DNA of 64,000 bases from Natronolimnobius sp. AArcel1 (GCF_011043775.1 NZ_JAAKXY010000005.1:496001-560000), one strand, 5' to 3'. Positions 8,472 through 17,293 are shown, numbered from the stretch's first letter. Translations and numbers: made by a program. Notes: generated by a model from the letters alone, not told the origin.

Positions 8472-9733
8472 TGGCTGGAATTGCCAGTCGTTGGTGGCTG
8501 GCTGTGCGTCGCTGGGGTGCCAGAGTGCGGGCTGCTGCTGGGATTACAATCAGCCAACTTCGGCATCATCGCCTTCGGCTAGGACTGGCTATTGTTGGTG
8601 TCGCACTGGCCGTGTTAGCAATGACTCTCCTGGCGGGTGCCGGAATGGGCGTCATCGATACTGGACACCAACAGTTCGAATCCGCCGATCGCGACCTCTG
8701 GGTGACCGCTGGAGAAACACGATTGACGACTGCCGGTGGCGGCGGTTTCGAAAACTCCCTGTATGATTCACGGACCGTCGCGAGCGAGATGGAATCCCAC
8801 GACGGAGTCAGACACGCGATTCCAATGGCGTTCCAGACAATCTATGTTGGTTCCGACCCGGCCGACGACTTTGAGACGTTCGTTGGAGCGGGCGTCGCCG
8901 GCGGTGGCCCTTCAGTACAGGTGACTGAAGGGGAATTGTATGGGAGCGATACGTACTACGCCAATGGCAGCTACGACGGCGAGCGGACGAACGAAATCTT
9001 GCTCGATGAGGAAACAGCAAACGAACTCGATGTCGATATCGGAGATACGCTCTACGTCGGCGGGTCACTCTCTACTGCCCGCGATACCGAAGTCACCGTC
9101 GTCGGATACTCACCGACGTTCGAGCGGATGCTTGGGACATCCACAGTTGTGATGCCACTCAGTGAACTGCACGAGGCAACTGGTGAAACACGAACGGAGC
9201 CCGCGACGTTCATTACGATCACTGTAGAGGACGGTGCCGACGCAGACACGGTCCAGTCCGAACTCGAGGAAGCTCACCCGGAATATCAGATCCAGACGAA
9301 TCAAGAACAACTCGAGAGTGTTCTGCAGGAGCAAGCGCTAGTGCTTGCAGCTGGTGCTGCGCTCGTCGTGCTTGCAATCGGTGCGGGGATCACACTGACT
9401 TTGAATTTGCTTGCACTGGTTGTCTTCCAACAGCGTGAGGCGTTCGCTGCATTGACCGCTCAAGGTGTCTCGTCGTCGCTACTGATTGGGTCCGTACTCG
9501 GACAGGGACTGGCCATTGGGCTTGCTGGTGGGCTACTTGGCGTCTCGCTTACCCCACCAGCAGTTGATCTCTTGAACCGAATTGCCGCGGCCGTCGTCGG
9601 GTTCGACGGCCTCGTCCAGACATCAACCGAGATTTTACTCGGTGGTTTTGTCATCGCAATCACTGTTGGGACAATTGCAGCGGTTATCGCTGGCTGGCGT
9701 CTGAGTCGGACTCCGCCACTCGAGATTCTGTAA
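8471..9733 (+). CDS. FtsX/MacB-like ABC permease, second subunit
   Basis: 420 residues when started at the ATG at 8471 (M-A-G-I-A-S-R), which shares a base with the upstream stop. Longer frames reaching back to 8306 overlap the previous gene and are unlikely. Topology matches the first permease: one N-terminal helix (about 39-60), an external domain with many acidic residues, and three helices in the last 130 residues ending at 'GWRLSRTPPLEIL'. Both permeases keep the FtsX C-terminal pattern, so neither looks decayed. Confidence 0.88.
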   Translation: MAGIASRWWLAVRRWGARVRAAAGITISQLRHHRLRLGLAIVGVALAVLAMTLLAGAGMGVIDTGHQQFESADRDLWVTAGETRLTTAGGGGFENSLYDSRTVASEMESHDGVRHAIPMAFQTIYVGSDPADDFETFVGAGVAGGGPSVQVTEGELYGSDTYYANGSYDGERTNEILLDEETANELDVDIGDTLYVGGSLSTARDTEVTVVGYSPTFERMLGTSTVVMPLSELHEATGETRTEPATFITITVEDGADADTVQSELEEAHPEYQIQTNQEQLESVLQEQALVLAAGAALVVLAIGAGITLTLNLLALVVFQQREAFAALTAQGVSSSLLIGSVLGQGLAIGLAGGLLGVSLTPPAVDLLNRIAAAVVGFDGLVQTSTEILLGGFVIAITVGTIAAVIAGWRLSRTPPLEIL

Positions 9734-9746
9734 ATCGCCCCTCAAA

Positions 9747-9752
9747 TTTTTT
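9747..9752 (+). terminator. Poly-T tract after ABC operon
   Basis: A run of six T bases 14 bases after the stop of the last ABC gene. Archaeal termination commonly uses such T tracts without a hairpin. No stem was seen here. Confidence 0.4.
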
Positions 9753-9839
9753 CACAGGTTGTGACGTTCGACCTCTGAGAGAGTAGTGTGCTTAGGAATA
9801 CTACAGACATTGCCACGACAACATAGAGCACTAGAACGC

Positions 9840-11405
9840 TCAATTTCCAGTACCAAAACCGACGATCTCAAAACGAGCCCCACCATGCATACTATCAGCT
9901 ATTCTGACTTTCCAGCCGTGAGCCTCTGCGATTTCTTTCACGATCGGAAGGCCAAAGCCAGTTCCGTCCTCCCTGGTCGTTTGGCCAAAATCAAATACAG
10001 AGGAACGGTCCTCAACAGGTATACCTGGACCATCGTCTGCAACGTAAAACCCGTCGTGCATGTCTCCGACAGTGATCGTCACCGTCGGGGAACCATGCTC
10101 GATAGCGTTTCGAAAGAGGTTCTCGAACAACTGTTGTAGACGGCTTTTATCACCCTGTACCGTTTGAGTCGTCTCGACAGCCAGTTCGCCAGCGTTTGTC
10201 TGGATCATCTCCCAGCTTTGTGTGGCACATTTTGCAAGCGAAACTGGCTCCGGGTCCTCGATAGATTTTCCTTGGCGGGCCAGCGTCAAGATGCCCTCAA
10301 TAAGTTCACGCATCCGCTCATGAGCCGTTTCCACTTCTTCCATATGTGGACTCTCTAAATCATCTGAAAGCATCTGGGTGTGGCCCATGGCTACATTTAA
10401 TGGATTCCGAAGGTCGTGACTGATGACGTGTGCAAACTGTTCGAGTTGTTTATTTTGTCGTCTGACCAATTCCTCCGCTTGCTTGCGTTTGACAAGTCCA
10501 CCAAGATTCTTCGCAACGTCGGTTACGTCTCTGACGAGGTCTTTGTCACTGTCTCTCGAATTTCGTAAAAAGAATACGAGGACCGCAACGACGGACTCCT
10601 CGTCCTCAGTCTTCACAGGGACGCCCAGGGCAGCGTGGAGACCGCTTTCAGCGGCTAGTTCTGTTCTATGGAAGACGGATGGTGACTCTTGTGAGACATC
10701 AGCAATCCATTCACGTGCGCCAGACTCGTAGACGCGTCCGGGAAGGCCAGAACCAGACGCGAAGGTTACGTCCTTGCTCCCTTTGAGAAAGCGTTCACAG
10801 TTAGCATCGTCAGTGTGACCAACGACGAATTTGAGTTCATCGCTCGTGGCTGCTGGCTGCCATACTTCACCGTACGCCCACTCGGTATAGTCACAGATTG
10901 ATTGGAGAGTCGTCTCAAATCCGTCTCGAAGCGTTTGTGCTGTACCGATACAGCGACTAGTTTCGGTCAATAACTGGCGTTTTTGTTTGATTCGTTCGCG
11001 CTCGGTAATATCTGTATAGAGTGCAATGCCGTCGATTGATTCCGATTCGTCACATGGGATGCTCCTGTGAAGGAATTCACGGTGACCGTCGGCAGTCTTG
11101 CGTGTGAGTTGGTGTGAAGCAATTTCACCGTCTTTTGTGGTGCTATCGATATCACGTCCTTGCTCCTCGAATTCTGCTGGGATGATCCAGTCATTAAGTG
11201 ATTCGTTACAGATGTCTTCAGATTCATACCCAAATATCTCTTCGAAAGCAGCATTGACCTTTCGAACGATTGGCTCTCCGTCAACGAATTCGAACTCGAC
11301 AACCGCATCCTGGACATTTTCGATGAGATACTGATACCGAACAGTCGAATCCTGCTCATGCAAAGAAGTGGATATTAGCGACTCTTCCGTATCAGAGCGA
11401 TCCAT
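9840..11405 (-). CDS. PAS-GAF sensor histidine kinase
   Basis: A 521-residue soluble kinase. PAS domain at about residues 25-138 (ending 'DITERERIKQKR'), GAF domain at about 150-305 ('GLPGRVYESGA', 'HAALGVPVKTED'), HisKA with phospho-acceptor His330 in 'HVISHDLRNPLNVA', then HATPase with N-box 'LFRNAIEHG', G1 'VADDGPGIP' and 'GFGLPIVKEIAEAHGW'. There is no receiver domain and no transmembrane helix, so it senses a cytoplasmic signal. No cognate response regulator lies next to it. The same core organisation recurs at 22238-24181 and 32034-34235. Confidence 0.93.
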   Translation of the reverse strand: MDRSDTEESLISTSLHEQDSTVRYQYLIENVQDAVVEFEFVDGEPIVRKVNAAFEEIFGYESEDICNESLNDWIIPAEFEEQGRDIDSTTKDGEIASHQLTRKTADGHREFLHRSIPCDESESIDGIALYTDITERERIKQKRQLLTETSRCIGTAQTLRDGFETTLQSICDYTEWAYGEVWQPAATSDELKFVVGHTDDANCERFLKGSKDVTFASGSGLPGRVYESGAREWIADVSQESPSVFHRTELAAESGLHAALGVPVKTEDEESVVAVLVFFLRNSRDSDKDLVRDVTDVAKNLGGLVKRKQAEELVRRQNKQLEQFAHVISHDLRNPLNVAMGHTQMLSDDLESPHMEEVETAHERMRELIEGILTLARQGKSIEDPEPVSLAKCATQSWEMIQTNAGELAVETTQTVQGDKSRLQQLFENLFRNAIEHGSPTVTITVGDMHDGFYVADDGPGIPVEDRSSVFDFGQTTREDGTGFGLPIVKEIAEAHGWKVRIADSMHGGARFEIVGFGTGN

Positions 11406-11567
11406 TTACACTGGATTAGACAATCAATCCATATGAAATGTTTGATTCGACTGAATATTAGGTGTTCGAGTAACCCCCACTGTCACAAATTGGAATCCGA
11501 GGGTGGGAAGTTGTATGAGTCATTCTTAAGGAGAAAAGTTTTACCGAGACCCAGATAATTCTGGTTC

Positions 11568-12707
11568 ATGAACCGGAATTTTGGACTCAGTGCCCTCCTC
11601 ATAGCTGGCGTACTCGCCGCTGCAGTAATTGGTGTTACAGCCGTCGCTGCGACGTCGGACGCCAATATGAGTGTTCACCCAGCGATAGATACGCCAACTG
11701 AAACACTCGAGATTGAGGGGAGTGAGTATGAGGTCGATGAAATAGCAGTCGTTGAACAGGGAGACACACTCGAGGTAGATGTGACTGCATCTGGATTGTA
11801 TAATCTGTATCTTTACAATACAGACGTCCAATCCGAACAAGACGACTATACGGATGATTCACAAGTACAGTTCGACATTGATGACCTCGAGCCAGGAAGC
11901 TACATGCTTTCACTCGAACCGGATGATGAAGGGAGACAGGCAGTTACCCCTGTTGTTGTCCAAGGACACGATATCTCGCTGGAGTATCCGACGACAGTAG
12001 AGGAGACGGAGGACGTCACGTTCGAGGCAACAGTTGAATCGGCCGGAATTAGCGATCAACCAGACGAACTCGAAGTCGTTATCTGGAACGGAAATGCAGC
12101 CTCAGAGCTAACACTCGAACATACTGGTGGAACGAGTTACAGTGCAACCGAATCAATGGCAACGCTTGGAACTGGCAGCTATGAGGTATACAGTGCTGTC
12201 ATCGGTGATGAAGCGTATGAGGGCTACAATTTACCAGATGCGGTCGCTGAAGGAGATGAACTAACTGTCACAGAAGAATCCGATGACGATGAAGACAGTG
12301 AAGAGAAAAACGAGAGTGACGGTGACAGCAATGAGGATGGCGAAGACGAGAGTGATACAGACGAAGTGAAAGACGATGAGAAGGACAACGAGAGTGTTCT
12401 GAATGATGATAGTGACGAAAAGGATGATGACAGTACTGACAGCAATGAATCAGACGAAGAGATGAACAACGAGAGTACCGACAGTACTGATGACGAGTCG
12501 TATACTGATGATGAAGTTGGTAATGAAACCGACGACACGGATAATGGCTCCGGCTCAGATGTTATCGAGCCAAATGAAACCCAAGAAACGGATGATACAG
12601 CAGCCACTGATACAGCCGATGATGATGGACTCGGACTATCTACAGCTGCCCTCACCGCTGTCGCCATCGCAACAATGCTCATTGTCATAGTTGCTCGAGA
12701 TAACTAA
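11568..12707 (+). CDS. Secreted acidic surface protein with C-terminal membrane anchor
   Basis: A 379-residue protein with an N-terminal signal peptide (about residues 1-28, 'LLIAGVLAAAVIGVTAVAA'). Two beta-rich domains follow (to about 235). A linker of about 110 residues is almost entirely D, E, S, N, K and T. The final hydrophobic helix ('TAALTAVAIATMLIVIVA') ends in R-D-N. It resembles haloarchaeal S-layer-associated proteins, with a spacer that would hold the folded part away from the membrane. It lacks the PGF motif, so unlike the next gene it is not an obvious archaeosortase substrate. Function unknown. Confidence 0.75.
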   Translation: MNRNFGLSALLIAGVLAAAVIGVTAVAATSDANMSVHPAIDTPTETLEIEGSEYEVDEIAVVEQGDTLEVDVTASGLYNLYLYNTDVQSEQDDYTDDSQVQFDIDDLEPGSYMLSLEPDDEGRQAVTPVVVQGHDISLEYPTTVEETEDVTFEATVESAGISDQPDELEVVIWNGNAASELTLEHTGGTSYSATESMATLGTGSYEVYSAVIGDEAYEGYNLPDAVAEGDELTVTEESDDDEDSEEKNESDGDSNEDGEDESDTDEVKDDEKDNESVLNDDSDEKDDDSTDSNESDEEMNNESTDSTDDESYTDDEVGNETDDTDNGSGSDVIEPNETQETDDTAATDTADDDGLGLSTAALTAVAIATMLIVIVARDN

Positions 12708-12799
12708 TGCTCTTATAGTCTGGTTGAACTCTTCGAGACTATGGCAAAATTTACGTACACTGATTGGTCGTCCTGACGAGATGGCGTAGACAGCCCGCA

Positions 12800-12809
12800 A
12801 CTATTAAAT
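12800..12809 (+). promoter_or_regulatory. Possible TATA box for the PGF-CTERM gene
   Basis: The A/T-rich block ACTATTAAAT is centred about 29 bases upstream of the ATG at 12834, the spacing expected for a leaderless haloarchaeal transcript. Confidence 0.4.
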
Positions 12810-12833
12810 CGGTAGGGTTTAATTAACTGATAT

Positions 12834-14813
12834 ATGGGAAATTCAGAACGACTGGCAAAAGTGACTTTCCTAGTCACGGTAATGCTCCTTGCTCCGGTAG
12901 CCGGAGTTGTAGGGGCTAGTGGTAGCGGGGGAGCTGGCACAGCACAAGATGTGACGCTCTTAGAAGAGAACAACGAACTTGACGGACTCTCCGTCTGGGA
13001 TCGAGCGCCACTGTCACTACAGGCAGATACCGATGATGCGAATGTCTCAGTTAGTCTGCCAAGTATTACTGCTAATACTGAGGATGGGGATAGTAACCTT
13101 TACCGGTCCTCTGTTGGCGTCTACAACGTCAATGATGGCGTGACACTCGACTTTGGTGAGAACGTTGACGCTAAAGAACACGATGGCGATGCTCAAATCC
13201 TGACTGCCTACCTCAATGAGAGTGTTGAGGATGACGATGTTGATTTCAGTGACCTCCCAACGAGTATGGACGAACTGGAGTCTGAACTCACACAAGAGAA
13301 CCTTGATAACCTAAACGAGAACATCACGTTTAGTGACTCAAATGAGGATATTAACGATGGAACCTTCAGTCACGATGCTGACTTCGACGAAGGGGCAGGC
13401 GCATACACGTACATCGTTGCTACTGAAGATACCTTCACTGTCGACGAGGGCGATCTCGAAGATGTTCATGAGGGTACTGTCCTCGGTGCAGAGCAAGTGG
13501 TTGCTCACGAGGAACCATCTGAAGTCGACGTTGATTCCTCGGCCGAGCCTGGTGACGACATTACGTTCGATGTGACCGCAACAGAGTTTGACGACGATCT
13601 TAACGGGAGCGTCAACCACGGTGTTGTACTCTACAACGAAAGTGGCTTTGATGCAAGCAGTGCCACGCTCTACGTCGATGGAGAACTCAACACCGACCTC
13701 TCCGCAGAGGACGTGACTCTCGAGACTGAGATTGAATCACTGAACGGAGTTCAGAACCTCTCCGACGATGTCTCGGCTTGGGGCGAAGAGATCGAGAGCC
13801 AGAATAAGTCTGGTGAATTGACCCTCGAGACAGTCTTCAACTTCTTCATGGACGAAGCTGACATCGATGAACGGCCATCGATGAACACCACCGACGACAC
13901 CATCCAACTTGATGCCTCGTCGACGGCCGTTGTTGGAGACACGAGCGAAGAGATTACGGTCGAAACCTACGATAACTGGAGCGAAACGGACTACCAGTGG
14001 ATCCACGTCGCAACAGGCACCTCGAGCGACGAGATCCAAGTCAATGCAGATACAATCGAAATCGAAGAGGATGATGATGAGTCCACTGGTGGTGGTGGAA
14101 TCTCTCCATCACCGTCTCCAGACCCATCCGGTCCTGAGTTCGATGTGGAAGCAGGACTCAGTGATTCAAAGATCATGCCTGGTGAGTCAGTTGATGTGAC
14201 GGCAACAATCTCAGAAGTCAGTGGTGACCGCGGTGGAATCTACACGGCCGAACTCATGATCGATGGCGAAGTCGTTGATGAGGAGGAGGTCCACATCAGC
14301 CGCGATAGTTCCGAATCAGTGACATTCACGCACACGTTCGATGAGTCCGGTGAATATGACGTCGCAGTAAGCGATGTCACGGCTGGAACGGTTTCCGTAT
14401 CCGCCGATCACGAGGAAGATCCTGACGAAGAAGAAGATGACGAAGCAGAGTTCGAACTCTATGACGCTTCTCTGAGCGACACCGAAGTTGAAGTTGGTGA
14501 CAGTGTCACTGCCGGTGCAACTGTCGAAAACGTTGGTGGCGACTCCGGGACCTACACCGCCGAACTGATCGTCGATGGCTCGGCAGTCGATGAAGAAACT
14601 GTGACACTCGGCCCAGGTGCAGTTGACGACGTCTCGTTCACCCATTCGTTCGACGAAACTGGTGAGTACGATATCGCGATTAACGATGAAAACATTGGCA
14701 CAGTAACTGTTGATGAAGACTCCGGACTGCTGCCCGTGCCTGGCTTCGGAGCGCCTGCAGCACTGTTTGCGCTTCTTGCATCGGCACTGATTGCGATTCG
14801 ACTGAACGACTAA
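12834..14813 (+). CDS. PGF-CTERM surface protein with two CARDB-like repeats
   Basis: A 659-residue secreted protein. Signal peptide at residues 1-28. A long acidic domain (about 30-420) is rich in D and N with many N-x-S/T sites. Two consecutive CARDB-like repeats follow (about 441-525 and 537-620), sharing the order 'GESVDVTA / GDSVTAGA', 'YTAELMIDG / YTAELIVDG', 'FTHTFDESGEYD / FTHSFDETGEYD'. The tail 'PVPGFGAPAALFALLASAL' followed by a short basic end is a canonical PGF-CTERM signal. This is the recognition sequence for archaeosortase ArtA, encoded in this window at 56224-57297. The protein is expected to be cleaved and lipid-anchored on the cell surface. Its ligand is unknown. Confidence 0.9.
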   Translation: MGNSERLAKVTFLVTVMLLAPVAGVVGASGSGGAGTAQDVTLLEENNELDGLSVWDRAPLSLQADTDDANVSVSLPSITANTEDGDSNLYRSSVGVYNVNDGVTLDFGENVDAKEHDGDAQILTAYLNESVEDDDVDFSDLPTSMDELESELTQENLDNLNENITFSDSNEDINDGTFSHDADFDEGAGAYTYIVATEDTFTVDEGDLEDVHEGTVLGAEQVVAHEEPSEVDVDSSAEPGDDITFDVTATEFDDDLNGSVNHGVVLYNESGFDASSATLYVDGELNTDLSAEDVTLETEIESLNGVQNLSDDVSAWGEEIESQNKSGELTLETVFNFFMDEADIDERPSMNTTDDTIQLDASSTAVVGDTSEEITVETYDNWSETDYQWIHVATGTSSDEIQVNADTIEIEEDDDESTGGGGISPSPSPDPSGPEFDVEAGLSDSKIMPGESVDVTATISEVSGDRGGIYTAELMIDGEVVDEEEVHISRDSSESVTFTHTFDESGEYDVAVSDVTAGTVSVSADHEEDPDEEEDDEAEFELYDASLSDTEVEVGDSVTAGATVENVGGDSGTYTAELIVDGSAVDEETVTLGPGAVDDVSFTHSFDETGEYDIAINDENIGTVTVDEDSGLLPVPGFGAPAALFALLASALIAIRLND

Positions 14814-14834
14814 GCGAAACGAAGCTACCTGTTC

Positions 14835-14840
14835 TTTTTT
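14835..14840 (+). terminator. Poly-T tract after the PGF-CTERM gene
   Basis: Six T bases 22 bases after the stop codon, consistent with an archaeal intrinsic terminator. Confidence 0.4.
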
Positions 14841-14880
14841 GCCACAAGACAACACAGCGACAGCTAAGCACCGTTGATGA

Positions 14881-14915
14881 TCAATCGCCTCCGGGCTTGA
14901 CCCCGAGGCGATTGA
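14881..14915. repeat. Perfect 11-bp hairpin enclosing an IS-end-like loop
   Basis: TCAATCGCCTC pairs perfectly with GAGGCGATTGA around a 13-base loop. The loop region 'GGGCTTGACCCCGAG' matches, in reverse orientation, the terminal hairpin past the decayed tnpB at 35779-35794. It may be a solo IS end or a transcription terminator for the upstream gene. Confidence 0.5.
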
Positions 14916-15004
14916 CGGCGTGCCTTAATCTCATGTTGGCCACGCCTCGTGAGGGTATAGAAGTTCGTTCAACGGCCTTCTTACCCCTTCTCGACGAACC
15001 CTTC

Positions 15005-15054
15005 GTTAACAACCCCGGCCCCAAGTGTCGGGTATCCGCCTCGAGTGCCGATGA
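15005..15054 (-). repeat. Solo IS200/IS605 right end, copy 1
   Basis: Runs from GTTAAC to CCGATGA. It aligns with 15838-15887 in the same orientation, including GTATCCGCCTCGA. On the minus strand it ends in GGGTTGTTAAC, like the right end of the element at 16801-18641 (GAGGTTGTTTAC). Confidence 0.55.
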
Positions 15055-15481
15055 ATTTCTTTCTCGTAGTATCCCTCGAGTTCGTCTTTGATTGCGACTC
15101 TGTGAGATTCGTCTTGGCTAGCAATCGTATCCAAAAAAGTACGTCAAAAGCCAGTGAGGCCGTACATACACGGATTTTGTTCAAACAAACATATAAGAAG
15201 TGTTGATTATCAGATGCGATGGTAAAACTGGCCTATAAGAAAGGAGATAGTTGCAGTGGTTCGGGTAACACCTTCAAGAAAATAGAAAGACACAGTTATA
15301 AAGTTGTGAATCCTACCTAAAGGTAGCATCAGGTGGAGATATCACTGGTTACCTGCAACCAATATACCCACTTCCAGAGTATTTGCGGTCATCACTCCTG
15401 TTATCCGACGATATGACAAAAGTTACAGAAATATATACTATTCAAAAGAGTTAATAGACTCACATGTTTGTAACTAATTGG

Positions 15482-15622
15482 ATGGGGGATAACCAAGATG
15501 ATCAGCCCACCGAGGCTACCCAAGAAGAGGTCGAAGAAGCGATCAACGAACTCGAGGAGGACGACGACAATACTGAAACAAGCGAGAGACAACTGAGTGG
15601 CGACAACCAAAATGGAAAATGA
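15482..15622 (+). CDS. Small acidic protein, unknown
   Basis: A 46-residue ORF from the ATG at 15482; an in-frame ATG at 15464 would add six residues. The composition is extremely acidic (Q-D-D-Q, E-E-V-E-E-A, E-E-D-D-D), which fits haloarchaeal coding sequence. The stop overlaps the start of the next ORF by 11 bases, suggesting a two-gene unit. No family recognised. Confidence 0.45.
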   Translation: MGDNQDDQPTEATQEEVEEAINELEEDDDNTETSERQLSGDNQNGK

Positions 15623-15818
15623 CGATTCCACAACGGGACCTCGTGAAGTTACTCGGGGCCACTCGAGCGATTCAGCGCTACCAATTGAAACAATACGGAT
15701 TCGCAATGGAGACAATCCAGACGAGTTAGTGATCTTTACCGATGACCTCATGCATTGTACAGAGTGGGTTACAGCTAGTGGGCCTGAATCGTTTGTCAAT
15801 CTCGAAGACTGGTGTTGA
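15612..15818 (+). CDS. Small haloarchaeal protein, DUF7511-like
   Basis: A 68-residue ORF starting at the ATG at 15612. The C-terminal half 'NPDELVIFTDDL', then 'TEWVTASGPESFVNLEDW', follows the pattern of a small haloarchaeal family I remember as DUF7511 (P-D-E-x-x-x-F/Y-P ... W-[IL]-T-A ... F-V-x-L). It overlaps the acidic ORF. The pair sits between two directly repeated solo IS ends (15005-15054 and 15838-15887). The family number is from memory and unverified; function unknown. Confidence 0.55.
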   Translation: MENDDSTTGPREVTRGHSSDSALPIETIRIRNGDNPDELVIFTDDLMHCTEWVTASGPESFVNLEDWC

Positions 15819-15837
15819 TACCATCCTATCGTTATGT

Positions 15838-15887
15838 GTTAACAACCCAACCTCGAGTGTCGGGGTATCCGCCTCGACCGCCGATGA
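15838..15887 (-). repeat. Solo IS200/IS605 right end, copy 2
   Basis: The better preserved copy of the repeat at 15005-15054. ACCTCG and CGGGGT form a 6-bp stem (one G-T) with loop AGTGT, followed by ATCCGCCTCGA. No transposase gene is attached. Confidence 0.55.
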
Positions 15888-16300
15888 CTTGGTGGTGTTT
15901 GAATAGAGAATACAATTGCAAAAGTAAGTCCACTCGTGAAAGAACCCATATATAATAAATGTATATTGCATCTAGAGTATTATTCACAGTCACTAAGTAT
16001 TCAATCAGTAAATAAAACCGGAACAAAGTGATTGCCAAAGGTATATTTATATTGAGTCAACACTTATGGCCAATTGGCGAGGGGATGGGGGACTGTCGTT
16101 GCCACCGGCCAACCCAGCCCAATGGGGGTACCCACTCGCCATCGCAGACCACCTCACGCAGTCCGAGATTAGTGATTGACGCGGGAACAACGCCAAAGTT
16201 CATTCAGAAAGAACTCGGGCAACTCCCGCGACAACTCTGCACTCCACACACCGTGTGCTTCACTAATTTCATTCAGTATAACTCCATAGTCTACCTTCAA
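15888..16300. other. Mostly gene-free stretch with one doubtful 37-aa ORF
   Basis: A/T-rich to about 16060, then a G/C-rich block. An ATG at 16066 opens a 37-codon frame ending at 16179 ('MANWRGDGGLSLPPANP...'). Beyond it 'TTPKFIQKELGQ' in another frame vaguely recalls tyrosine-recombinase C-termini. Neither is strong enough to call a gene; the stretch may be decayed integrase sequence. Confidence 0.35.
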
Positions 16301-16383
16301 CAGCGAGAGAATCCTAGCCTCCCCGTAAGATTATGGGATAAGCAGGCGCAAAACCTCGCGCTTCAGCGCGGGGAGGATGTCAA
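16301..16383 (+). mobile_element. 83-bp relic: left and right end of one IS1341-type element
   Basis: Starts with CAGCGAGAGAATCC, as in the left end at 30420. It ends with the hairpin CCTCGCGC-TTCA-GCGCGGGG (16354-16373) followed by AGGATGTCAA, the right end of the 372-bp element at 3100-3471. Everything between the ends is gone. Confidence 0.55.
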
Positions 16384-16559
16384 TCAAAATGATGAGGGTT
16401 CGTGATGATAGAAACGTGCAGTATTTCGAGTACGGTTCCAGTGGGACGACCTTGCTCGTTCAGGGCCACCACGCTCTCCTTGTCTCAACAAACAGCGCAT
16501 GTACTGCCCACAATTGCGGGAATATAGCCTCCGGGGAGTCGTAGCGCAAGTGAGGGTCC

Positions 16560-16768
16560 TACGTCAGAGAGGGAACCGCACCATTCAGGATGCGAAAGAT
16601 TTCAAGAACACTTGTGCCCATCGTGTGAGTTCGAGTCGGATAGAGTGCTGATGCGATCGTCAGACTACATCTGACGGACAACAAAATCGCTCACGATTTT
16701 GCGACGGCGTAGAATATCCTTTTTCGCTATCTCGAAGATGTAGGAGTGGGTCACTCCGAATCAACGTC
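16560..16768 (+). pseudogene. Remnant of tnpB C-terminus (same type as 34451-35747), left part
   Basis: Shows the order of the tnpB tail at 35480-35635. A zinc-ribbon-like piece (16615-16640, 'HRVSSS' frame or 'CPSCEFESDR' in frame) is followed by GTAGAATATCC, then 'GAAGATGTAGGAGTGGG' and 'ACTCCGAATCAACG', almost base for base. Position 16711 carries a TAG where the copy has TGG (Trp). A paired hairpin (16657-16700) interrupts it. The matching right part resumes at 18672. Confidence 0.7.
16657..16704. repeat. Paired-hairpin insertion 1, flanked by GCGA
   Basis: Two consecutive stems, CGTCAGA/TCTGACG (16658-16676) and CAAAATCG/CGATTTTG (16682-16701), lie between two copies of GCGA (16653-16656 and 16701-16704). 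The homologous tnpB at 35560-35600 has no such segment (empty site). Confidence 0.6.
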
Positions 16769-16800
16769 CTCAGAATCGCAGAGCGATTCTAAATGAAAAG
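16769..16800. repeat. Hairpin flanking the nested IS, left half
   Basis: AGAATCGC/GCGATTCT (16772-16790, loop AGA) lies between AACGTC (16763-16768) and the IS left end. Another AACGTC at 18672-18677 follows a weak stem CGAAA/TTTCG (18649-18671) beyond the IS right end. The homologous empty site at about 35634-35640 has a single AACGCC. Confidence 0.5.
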
Positions 16801-16842
16801 CAGCGCGAGTTCCCCGCCCCACCGTGGGCGGGGTGAAGCGCG

Positions 16843-17249
16843 TCACTCCGGCGCGTGTTCCGTCTCTTCGATATACCGCTCAACCACTTCCTCCGACATC
16901 GTTCCCGTCGTCCCAACGTAGTATCCGATCTTCCAGAACCCGCCGCCCCAGAAATACGACTCCCGGATCTCGGGATACCGCTCCAGCAACTGCTTTCCAG
17001 AGTACGACTTGAATTGCCGAGCGATGTTCGCAGGGCTGTACTTCGGGTCTGCTTGCACGAACAGGTGAACGTGGTCGCCCGCAATCTCCAACGCCAGAAT
17101 CTCGTGACCGAAGTGATCAGCAGTCTCACCAATCAATTCTTGAACGTCGTCCTCCACTACATCGAGAACCGAGTGTCGAAACTTCGACACTACACGAAGT
17201 GATACTTACAGGAACTAACCGAATGTGCGTGACTCCGATACTTCTCCAT
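16843..17249 (-). pseudogene. tnpA: tnpA (IS200 Y1 transposase) with stop and frameshift
   Basis: Reading from the ATG at 17249 gives M-E-K-Y-R-S-H-A-H-S-V-S-S-C-K-Y-H-F-V then TAG where the family has Trp, and one frame change. The frame then continues from 17190 as 'SKFRHSVLDVVEDDVQ'. The rest is a good Y1 transposase: the HUH motif 'GDHVHLFVQ', 'FKSYSGKQLL', 'WGGGFWKIGYYVGTTG' and the helix with the nucleophile region 'EEVVERYIEE'. Total span 407 bases is not a multiple of three. The 115-codon open part lacks the first beta strand, so it is unlikely to be active. Confidence 0.8.
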
Positions 17250-17293
17250 CCCTAATCCCTGCATTTATGATGTGTTAGAACGATTGTCAAGAT

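Larger units (their letters stand above)
14841..15463. other. Gene-free stretch with IS200/IS605 end remnants
   Basis: No convincing gene. The left part holds a long hairpin (14881-14915) and a solo IS right end (15005-15054). The rest, especially 15180-15460, is A/T-rich, with scattered TATA-like blocks and no repeats that could be identified. Confidence 0.6.

Noticed and set aside
12224..12688. 154-codon minus-strand frame of nearly pure Ser/Val
   Set aside because: It is the antisense image of the Asp/Glu/Ser-rich linker of the 11568-12707 protein.
16066..16179. 37-codon ORF
   Set aside because: It has an ATG and stop but no acidic character, no homologous pattern that I recognise and lies in a decayed zone; not called as a gene.
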